Positions 1 to 7,363 of a stretch of DNA of 64,000 nucleotides are shown here, piece by piece. Made by a program: the position numbers and the translations under genes. This stretch comes from Bacteroidales bacterium (lineage in GTDB: Bacteria > Bacteroidota > Bacteroidia > Bacteroidales > UBA10428): NCBI GenBank assembly GCA_016926235.1, contig JAFGOZ010000425.1:19637-83636 (forward strand), read 5' to 3'. Under the pieces are notes generated by a model. It saw nothing but the letters and a program-made list of their open reading frames with translations, was not told where the DNA came from and ran no database searches. How positions within the stretch are numbered: position 1 is the first letter of the stretch; each line of letters begins with the position of its first letter.

Positions 1-2449
1 CATTCTTGATCAGAATGCCCGTTGTATGCGGTGGCCTCATGCGAAACCAGGAAGTATTCCAGAAAACAGGTGTGAAGTACTGGACTACATCTTTGCCATG
101 CTCTACCTTTCCGGCACAAAGCAGAAGAACTTTTCCTCCTTGTTCCAATGACTCTTTAGCTTTTTCATTTAATTCATATGTAACATAAATATCATCTGTA
201 TTAATCACTTTAAGGTTCGTCGGATATACCCAGAAATTCCAGGAATTCGTGTATTCATCAATTGATACCTCCAGCTTTAATTGTTGTGCGTGATCAATTT
301 CTTTTAATGGAAATACGACATATCCAATGCCATTACAATTACCAACAGTAAGAGAAATATCTTTTAATTTACTGGTTTCAATAACCGTACCTTGCTGATC
401 GGTAATTTTGTAAACTATCACAGAATTTTCAATTGCCTGTTCGCTAAAATTTGCGGCTTCCAACCTGACATTCAAGGTATCAGCATTACTATATACAAAC
501 TTCGGAAACCGGGCTAATGGAACCACAGTATTACAAAACCGGCTGAACTCACTAGACGAAATATATCCTTTTTCATCCCAAAACGCATCCAGAACACCTA
601 CGAGTGCTGTACCCTGGCCAGAAAAATCATTGAGCGACAACAGTTGAAAACCAGCTAATCCCGGTGTTCTCAATGTTGCCTCAATCTCCTGTTTATAGCA
701 TGAAGCCTGTAATTTACCTGACGCCATAAGAAAATCATGCGCCTGGTCACCCATATGCTTATCAATCAATTCCTCCTGAAACAATTCAAAATTTTTAGCC
801 TTTAAATGGCCAGTATACTTATCTATTTCATCAAAATTTGGAAATGCACACCATTGGCCCATTTCAAAAGTTATGTAGGGACGGATCTGGTTTTCCATTT
901 TATCACGGTAATCAAATGTGCTGTTTGGTTGCTCTTTGTTCCATTCCAATCCGCGGGGAGGAGAGCGTACAATGAAATCGCTGTTTGGAATAATTGACCA
1001 ACTGCGGCCTGTAGAAGCACCGCAAAATACATGTTGCGGATCGTACATCTTAAAGTGGTCAACCCACCCGGTAAGATACTCCACATAATGCCCCGAAGGT
1101 TCATTTCCATAAGCCATCATACAAAACGAAGGATGGTGGCCATAGGTATCGATAATGCGTTTGGTTTCTGCATACAAATAAGCATCTATGGGTTTCCCAT
1201 CACCAAGAGACGTAGAGTACTTAGCCCAGCTGGGCCCTTCCACCTGCAGGTAAATGCCTGCCTTATCAGCTGCCATAAAGGCCGCTTCGGGCGGGCAATA
1301 GGAATGAAACCGCATATGATTAAGGCCGAAGGATTTGCATATGGAAAATACCCTCATCCATTCGCTTTCATCCACCGGAGGATAACCCGTATGAGGATAT
1401 ACACTACAATCCGTTGTACCTCTAAGAAAAACCTCCCTGTTGTTTACATAAAAACGACTTCCTTCAATACTAAAATCTCTCATCCCAAAAGGAAGTGTTT
1501 TCATATCAAAAGTTCCGGTTTTATTCCGCAATTCAACCAATAATTCATAAAGCATTGGCGAAAATTCATCCCAGGTTTTAAAATCCTCACCCATTGGGTA
1601 ATTGATAACAATATTAATTGATGTATCGGGAAACTGTATCGTGAAAGGTTTCATAATTTGAGAATGATTAAGTCCCTTCGCAGTAACAAATATTTCATAA
1701 GTATTAAGATTATCAATTCCTTGAACCTGAACCTTCACTTCAACCAGTTTTTCTTTCACTTTTGGAAAGATTGTAACCTGTGAAATAGAAGCATTGTTTT
1801 TTGCACGTATTTCCATTCTTCCAACTATTCCATTCCAGTTTCCCTGGGTATGGTCGCTTACGCTGTGGGAATTGATGCCCGGATCAACCAAATTAAGTGT
1901 ATTATTTACACTTATTGTAAGTGTATGTTTGCCTGGCTTTACCGAGCTTCCTGCTATCTCAAATTGATGAGGCGTAGAGAGGCTATTCGCACTTCCAATC
2001 AGTTGATCATCCAACCATACCATGGTTTGCCAATGAGGCCTTTCCAGAAACAGAATAATGCTTCTATCCTTCCAGTCTTCTGGTATGTCGATTTCCCTTT
2101 GATACCAGGCAGTCCCAACATACACTTTATTCGGTGTTAGCCAGAAAGGGAATTTCAGGTTTCCCGGTTCACGATATTTTGCCATGGCTGGATTAAAAAA
2201 CCATGAACTATCGTAGATGCTTCCGGTCCACTGTGTTGAAAGTGAAGGAGCATACCCTTTGCCTTGAGCTGGCATTGAACCGGGCAGATGGATGGTATCT
2301 GAAAGTACCTGAGTGAACCATTTTTCATCAATTCCCAAATCATCCGGGTCCATTTGGAATCGCCAGGTGCCTTCCAATGTAACTGTTTGACTATTGGTGT
2401 ATTGGATGAAAAATAGAAAGGGCAGAAAAAATGGAATGATTCTCTTCAT
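1..2449 (-). CDS. Glycoside hydrolase family 2 protein (beta-galactosidase/beta-glucuronidase type), 3' end beyond the left edge
   Basis: The reverse strand is open from an ATG at 2449 to the window edge, about 816 codons, so the C-terminus is missing. The N-terminus is a signal peptide (MKRIIPFFLPFLFFIQYTNS). It is followed by a GH2 sugar-binding jelly roll (about residues 25-200, with TAWYQREI and WLDDQLIG), an Ig-like domain and a TIM barrel. The acid/base is probably Glu450 in AYGNEPSG and the nucleophile Glu529 in TFEMGQWC; both match the GH2 pattern. The protein should act in the periplasm or outside the cell on terminal beta-linked sugars; the exact sugar cannot be read. It diverges from a second GH2 gene across about 300 bases. 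Confidence 0.9.
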   Translation of the reverse strand, partial: MKRIIPFFLPFLFFIQYTNSQTVTLEGTWRFQMDPDDLGIDEKWFTQVLSDTIHLPGSMPAQGKGYAPSLSTQWTGSIYDSSWFFNPAMAKYREPGNLKFPFWLTPNKVYVGTAWYQREIDIPEDWKDRSIILFLERPHWQTMVWLDDQLIGSANSLSTPHQFEIAGSSVKPGKHTLTISVNNTLNLVDPGINSHSVSDHTQGNWNGIVGRMEIRAKNNASISQVTIFPKVKEKLVEVKVQVQGIDNLNTYEIFVTAKGLNHSQIMKPFTIQFPDTSINIVINYPMGEDFKTWDEFSPMLYELLVELRNKTGTFDMKTLPFGMRDFSIEGSRFYVNNREVFLRGTTDCSVYPHTGYPPVDESEWMRVFSICKSFGLNHMRFHSYCPPEAAFMAADKAGIYLQVEGPSWAKYSTSLGDGKPIDAYLYAETKRIIDTYGHHPSFCMMAYGNEPSGHYVEYLTGWVDHFKMYDPQHVFCGASTGRSWSIIPNSDFIVRSPPRGLEWNKEQPNSTFDYRDKMENQIRPYITFEMGQWCAFPNFDEIDKYTGHLKAKNFELFQEELIDKHMGDQAHDFLMASGKLQASCYKQEIEATLRTPGLAGFQLLSLNDFSGQGTALVGVLDAFWDEKGYISSSEFSRFCNTVVPLARFPKFVYSNADTLNVRLEAANFSEQAIENSVIVYKITDQQGTVIETSKLKDISLTVGNCNGIGYVVFPLKEIDHAQQLKLEVSIDEYTNSWNFWVYPTNLKVINTDDIYVTYELNEKAKESLEQGGKVLLLCAGKVEHGKDVVQYFTPVFWNTSWFRMRPPHTTGILIKN

Positions 2450-2754
2450 AATTAATAATTTGAGACGGAAATTTACGAAATTTATCCGGAATGACATATT
2501 CATTTTATCCGGTCTAAAATTTTGTACTCCATACTAACATTAAAACATCTCACATAATCTGAATGAACAGTAATTCTTTTAAATGTAGAAAATCTAAAAA
2601 AACATTTTCTTATTTTATTCGCTAATCAACAATTTTACCTTTTTCAGAAAATATTCATTGAATAGAATGATAAAAATAATGTTTTCAAACTTGTATATTT
2701 TTTCTATGCTTTATATTTTGTTTATCTTGCCAATCTATTTTTTATTCTATTATC
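2450..2754. other. Divergent intergenic region between two GH2 genes
   Basis: This is about 305 bases of very AT-rich sequence between divergent starts, so it must hold promoters for both genes. I see no exact TAnnTTTG box; the closest on the + strand is TATATTTTG near 2710. I see no small ORF, hairpin or RNA signature. Confidence 0.4.
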
Positions 2755-5733
2755 ATGCATTTATTACAAATTTCAAACTATAAAAAATTATCAATATCAT
2801 TAATATTATTGTTTTGCCTGAATATTATATCAGGAAACGAGAGAATAAAATATAATTTTAACCATGACTGGAAAATATTCATTGGTGATACTTCTATAGC
2901 AAATTCTGTTAATTACAATGATAATGACTGGAAAAATGTAACACTCCCCTATGCCTGGAATCAAAATGAAGCATTTAAGCTGGATATTAAAGACCTTTCC
3001 ACAGGCATTGCCTGGTACCGGAAACATTTTAAGCTTCCGGCTGACCAGAAAGGCAAAAAAGTTTTTATCGAATTTGAAGGGGTACGGCAGGCAGCTTCCG
3101 TGTACGTTAACGGAAAATTTATAGGTCTGCATGAAAACGGAATTACCGCCTTTGGTTTTGATATTTCGGATTATTTATGGTTTGGCGATAAAGAGAATAT
3201 TATAGCCGTAAGAACTGATAATTCATGGGACTATAAGGAAAAAGCCACAGACACCCCGTTCCAGTGGAACGATAGAAACTTTAATGCCAATTATGGGGGA
3301 ATTACTAAAAATGTTACACTTCACATCACTGGAAAAATCTACCAAACTCTGCCTTTATATACAAACCTGGAAACTACGGGACAATATATTTATGCAACCA
3401 ATTTTAATATAAAAGAAAAATCAGCTGATATTACATCAGAAACCCAGGTAAAGAATGAAACTAATAAAGAAGAAGAACTTACCTATGAAGTACAGATCAT
3501 TGATTTGGACGGTAAGCCAGTAAAAACCATAGATGGTGGAAAATATTTGTTGAAACCCGGAGAGACAAAACTATTTTCTGTCATCGACCATCTGTCCGAT
3601 TTGCATTTCTGGAGCTGGGGATACGGTTATTTATATATTGTAAATACAATCCTTAAAAGGGATGGAAAAGTAATCGACAAAGTATCTACCCGGACCGGAT
3701 TCAGGAAGACAGAATTTTCTAATGGCATGATAAAACTCAACGACAGGGTTATCATGGTTAAAGGTTATGCCCAGCGAACGTCCAACGAATGGCCTGCAAT
3801 TGGTACTTCTATTCCGCCTTCGCTGAGTGATTACAGCAATCAACTGATGGTTGAAAGCAATGCCAATCTCGTCAGGTGGATGCATATAACCCCATCCCGT
3901 CAGGATGTGGAATCATGCGACCGCGTTGGCCTAATGCAAGCCATGCCCGCCGGGGATTCCGAGAAAGACCGGGAAGGGCGTAAATGGGAACAACGGGTTG
4001 AGGTAATGCGCGATGCCATTATATATTTCAGGAATAATCCCAGCATTATCTTTTATGAATCCGGGAATAAAGAGATTTCTGAAGAGCACATGCAGAAAAT
4101 GAAAGACCTGCGTGATAAATATGACCCCCATGGAGGCAGGGCAGCTGGATGCCGGGAAATGCTGGATAGCAAAGTGGCCGAATATGGTGGTGAAATGCTT
4201 TATGTAAATAAAAGTGATGAAAAGCCCTTATGGGCTATGGAATACATGCGCGATGAAGCCCTTCGTAAATACTGGGATGATTATAGCCCTCCCTATCATA
4301 AGAATGGAGAGGGTGCTTTATATAAAGGAAAGGATGCAAGCGATTACAACCAGAACCAGGACTCATACGCCTGTACAGCAGTAAAACGCTGGTATGATTA
4401 CTACAGGGAAAGACCGGGTACGGGTAAAAGAGTGAGTTCAGGGGGAGTAAACATCATATTTTCTGAAACCAATACTCATCACCGGGGTGAAGAAAACTAT
4501 CGCCGAAGCGGCGAGGTAGACGCCCTTCGCATCCCCAAAGATGCATTTTATGCACACCAGGTGATGTGGAATGGCTGGGTGGATATTGAAAAATATAGCA
4601 CGCATATAATTGGTCACTGGAACTATGATCCCGGAACCATTAAAAATGTATACGTGGTTTCTTCGGGAGAAAAAGTGGAATTAAAGGTAAATAATCAATC
4701 CCTGGGATATGGACGAAGGGAATTTGGCTTTTTGTTTACTTTTGATAGTGTTCGCTATGAAGCGGGAACGATAGAAGCCATATCCTATAATAAAAATAAT
4801 GAAGTATTAAGCAAGGCTGAGATTAAAACTGCCGGAGCACCCTACTCTTTGAAGCTTACTTTAATTAACCCAACAGATGGAATTTTCGCAGATGGCTCAG
4901 ACATCGCACTGATTCAGGTTGAAGTAACAGATAACAAAGGAAACCGCTGTCCTATAGCTATGAATGAAGTTCGTTTTGATTTCAAAGGCCCCGCTGAATG
5001 GCTGGGTGGCATGGCCCAGGGTCCTGATAACTATATTCTTTCGAAAAACCTGCCGGTGGAATGCGGAGTAAACCGGGTATTACTAAGATCGCTGACTGAA
5101 GCCGGGAATATCACATTAACCGCAAGATCTGAAGGATTGGTATCCGATTCCATATCATTTTATTCCAAATCCATTGAGGTTAAGAATGGGCTTCCCACCT
5201 TTTTTCCATCCGAAAATCTGCCTTCAAATCTGGAAAAGGGATCCGCTCCTTCCACGGAATCTTTCACGGTCTCTCGTAAATCTGTGGATATAATTGGTGC
5301 CACAGCAGGTGCTAATCAGGAAGATGTTCATCTAAGTTTTGATGGCAGTCAGAATACCCGTTGGGTTAACGATGGAAAGCTTGAGACCGGCTGGATTGAC
5401 TACCAGCTTGAAAGAGAAGCAGAAGTATCTGAAATTGCTTTAAAATTAAGCGGATGGAGGACACGCTCTTATCCCATTGAAGTGAGTTTGAACGATACAA
5501 TCATTTTTAAAGGTCTTACAGAACCAAACCTGGGCTATTTCTATATAAAACCTGATAAGCCAGTAAAAGCAGATCATGTGAAAATACGCCTGTTTGGTCA
5601 GTCAGAAATCAATGATGCTTATAACATTGTTGAAATAACCGGGAAACTGGATAAGGAAACTGCCAATGATATGGCTGTGCAGAATGTAACAAGCCTTAAT
5701 ATTGTTGAAATAGAATTATTTGAGGAACCATAG
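2755..5733 (+). CDS. Glycoside hydrolase family 2 protein with C-terminal discoidin-like domain
   Basis: The 992-residue secreted protein has a signal peptide (about residues 1-27), a GH2 sugar-binding domain (about 30-195, with WYRKHF and SVYVNGKFIG), an Ig-like sandwich, a TIM barrel, Ig-like domains and a C-terminal F5/8-type (discoidin) fold near 860-990 (FDGSQNTRWVNDG). The likely nucleophile is Glu571 in FSETNTHH. The usual N-E acid/base dipeptide is absent: the matching strand reads FYESGNKEIS, leaving Glu435 or Glu440 as candidates. It probably removes a terminal beta-linked sugar from a branched polysaccharide; the substrate is unknown. It heads a rightward run with the small secreted protein, the URO-D-family gene and the GH115 gene. 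Confidence 0.88.
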   Translation: MHLLQISNYKKLSISLILLFCLNIISGNERIKYNFNHDWKIFIGDTSIANSVNYNDNDWKNVTLPYAWNQNEAFKLDIKDLSTGIAWYRKHFKLPADQKGKKVFIEFEGVRQAASVYVNGKFIGLHENGITAFGFDISDYLWFGDKENIIAVRTDNSWDYKEKATDTPFQWNDRNFNANYGGITKNVTLHITGKIYQTLPLYTNLETTGQYIYATNFNIKEKSADITSETQVKNETNKEEELTYEVQIIDLDGKPVKTIDGGKYLLKPGETKLFSVIDHLSDLHFWSWGYGYLYIVNTILKRDGKVIDKVSTRTGFRKTEFSNGMIKLNDRVIMVKGYAQRTSNEWPAIGTSIPPSLSDYSNQLMVESNANLVRWMHITPSRQDVESCDRVGLMQAMPAGDSEKDREGRKWEQRVEVMRDAIIYFRNNPSIIFYESGNKEISEEHMQKMKDLRDKYDPHGGRAAGCREMLDSKVAEYGGEMLYVNKSDEKPLWAMEYMRDEALRKYWDDYSPPYHKNGEGALYKGKDASDYNQNQDSYACTAVKRWYDYYRERPGTGKRVSSGGVNIIFSETNTHHRGEENYRRSGEVDALRIPKDAFYAHQVMWNGWVDIEKYSTHIIGHWNYDPGTIKNVYVVSSGEKVELKVNNQSLGYGRREFGFLFTFDSVRYEAGTIEAISYNKNNEVLSKAEIKTAGAPYSLKLTLINPTDGIFADGSDIALIQVEVTDNKGNRCPIAMNEVRFDFKGPAEWLGGMAQGPDNYILSKNLPVECGVNRVLLRSLTEAGNITLTARSEGLVSDSISFYSKSIEVKNGLPTFFPSENLPSNLEKGSAPSTESFTVSRKSVDIIGATAGANQEDVHLSFDGSQNTRWVNDGKLETGWIDYQLEREAEVSEIALKLSGWRTRSYPIEVSLNDTIIFKGLTEPNLGYFYIKPDKPVKADHVKIRLFGQSEINDAYNIVEITGKLDKETANDMAVQNVTSLNIVEIELFEEP

Positions 5734-5752
5734 ATAATTTTATGAATATTGG

Positions 5753-5760
5753 TATATTTG
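5753..5760 (+). promoter_or_regulatory. Candidate -7 element (TATATTTG)
   Basis: This is an exact match to the Bacteroidetes -7 consensus TAnnTTTG, about 30 nt before the ATG of the small secreted protein at 5791. No well-placed TTTG -33 box is visible, so this is tentative. Confidence 0.35.
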
Positions 5761-5790
5761 ATTCTTTCTGGAAAATATAAAAATATTGTT

Positions 5791-6180
5791 ATGAAAATCC
5801 ATATTCTCTTTGTAACCATGTTGGTTCAATTTTGCACAATATCGTATTCTCAAACTGATACACTTGAGTTATTTCAAAAACCCATGAATATTGATAATTT
5901 TATAAAATACAAGGCAAATGAAAAGCAGCAGCAAAATATTTTAATTGAATTTAAAAAACCCTTTACAGAAGATGACCGGATTACAGTCGAAGAATTTCCT
6001 GAATATTACGAAATAATAGTTAACCATCCATCAAATAATAAATTATTGGGAGGTGCTGAATGTTACCAGGTGGATAAAAAAAATGGTGAATCAAAAATGA
6101 TCTGGCATGAGCACCCCGAGCCATTGCCTGAAATTCAGGATGGATTAGAAATGAATGCGCAAGAAGATACAATTAAATGA
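5791..6180 (+). CDS. Small secreted protein of unknown function
   Basis: The protein has 129 residues. I chose the ATG at 5791 because it opens a clear signal peptide (MKIHILFVTMLVQFCTISYS, then Q); the frame can be extended upstream only to a TTG at 5749. The mature part is acidic, with FKKPFTEDD, EEFPEYYEIIV and a proline-rich end (HEHPEPLPEIQDG). I do not recognise the family. Its place between GH2 and URO-D-family genes suggests that it is transcribed with the carbohydrate genes, but nothing in it shows an enzymatic role. Confidence 0.65.
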   Translation: MKIHILFVTMLVQFCTISYSQTDTLELFQKPMNIDNFIKYKANEKQQQNILIEFKKPFTEDDRITVEEFPEYYEIIVNHPSNNKLLGGAECYQVDKKNGESKMIWHEHPEPLPEIQDGLEMNAQEDTIK

Positions 6181-6210
6181 TAAATTAAAATTTCAATTTA
6201 ATAAAAAATT

Positions 6211-7233
6211 ATGACAGATATTCAATGGAATAACCTCAAAGAAATAATCAACGGTAAAATCCTCGATCCTTTACCTGCCGGGTTTATTATTGATAGTCCC
6301 TGGTTACCGGGATGGTATGGCATTTCCATACTCGATTATTATACCAATGACGAATTATGGTTCCAGGCCAACAAAAAAGCCATTGAAACCTTCCCGGATG
6401 TAATGTTCCTTCCCGGTTTCTGGTCAGAACTGGGGATGTGCAGCGAACCATCAGCCTTTGGTGCGCGTACCTCCTTCCCTCAGAATGAATTCCCTCATGC
6501 TCATCCCATGATTTTTTCACCTGAAGATATGACAAGGCTTTTAAAACCCAATCCTGAAACAGATGGACTAGCCCCATTTTTACTCAACAGACTGAAATTG
6601 AACGAATCGCGTATCGAAGATCTGGGACATAAAATCCGGTTTTCGGTTTCACGTGGTCCGCTTAATATAGCCTCATACCTCATGGGTACAACTGAATTCC
6701 TTACCAACATGATCATGTATCCCGATGAAACGCACAAATTACTTGATACCATTACCCAATACCTCATCGAATGGCACGATTTACAATGTGCAACTTTCCC
6801 AAGCATTGACGGAATAATTGTTTTGGATGATATCATTGGTTTTATCGGTGAAGAAGAATTTAAAATTTATGCTTTGCCATATTTGAAACGAATATTTGAT
6901 ATCAATCTATCTATTAAGTTTTTACATAATGATGCTGAATGTGATGCTTCAATTGATTATTATCCTGAGATGGGTGTCAATATATATAACATGGCATTTA
7001 GTACTGATTTAAATGACCTCAAGAATCGTACTAATAATAAAATTGTTATGGTTGGTAATATTCCTCCAAGGGATGTATTGGCAGCCGGAACTGAAGCCCA
7101 GGTCAAAGAAGCTGCTCAGCAGCTTGTATATAGTTTGGAGAATAAATCAAAGGTACTGTTTTCATGCGGTGGTGGTATGCCCCCGGGAGTGAAAACGGAG
7201 AATATTCGGGCATTTCTGGAAGGACTAAAATAA
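6211..7233 (+). CDS. URO-D superfamily protein (uroporphyrinogen decarboxylase / MtaA-CmuA methyltransferase type)
   Basis: The protein has 340 residues, no signal peptide and an (alpha/beta)8-barrel layout of the URO-D superfamily. It carries the set of potential zinc ligands used by corrinoid-dependent methyltransferases such as MtaA: His239 and Cys244 in FLHNDAEC and Cys319 in FSCGGGMPPG. A true HemE would show an N-terminal RQAGR-like motif, which is absent. It is therefore more likely a cytoplasmic methyl transfer or C1 enzyme than a haem enzyme. It sits directly upstream of a GH115 gene. Members of this family recur in Bacteroidetes carbohydrate loci, with unknown roles. No corrinoid protein gene is visible next to it. 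Confidence 0.8.
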   Translation: MTDIQWNNLKEIINGKILDPLPAGFIIDSPWLPGWYGISILDYYTNDELWFQANKKAIETFPDVMFLPGFWSELGMCSEPSAFGARTSFPQNEFPHAHPMIFSPEDMTRLLKPNPETDGLAPFLLNRLKLNESRIEDLGHKIRFSVSRGPLNIASYLMGTTEFLTNMIMYPDETHKLLDTITQYLIEWHDLQCATFPSIDGIIVLDDIIGFIGEEEFKIYALPYLKRIFDINLSIKFLHNDAECDASIDYYPEMGVNIYNMAFSTDLNDLKNRTNNKIVMVGNIPPRDVLAAGTEAQVKEAAQQLVYSLENKSKVLFSCGGGMPPGVKTENIRAFLEGLK

Positions 7234-7297
7234 AGAAAGTAAACGATTTTATATTTCTAGAGAACGGCGAAGCCCGCACTGAAAGTAAATTTTGTGC

Positions 7298-7351
7298 TTT
7301 AGTGTTTCTATGGCATTTACATATTTGCCATTAAGGCACTAAAACACTAAA
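7298..7351. repeat. Two-part inverted repeat upstream of the GH115 gene
   Basis: The outer arms TTTAGTGTTT (7298-7307) and AAACACTAAA (7342-7351) are perfect complements. An inner pair, ATGGCA (7310-7315) and TGCCAT (7326-7331), is also perfect. The hairpin ends 12 nt before the GH115 start. It could be a leader structure, an attenuator, or a remnant of a dispersed palindromic element. Confidence 0.55.
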
Positions 7352-7363
7352 AACCAAAATTTT

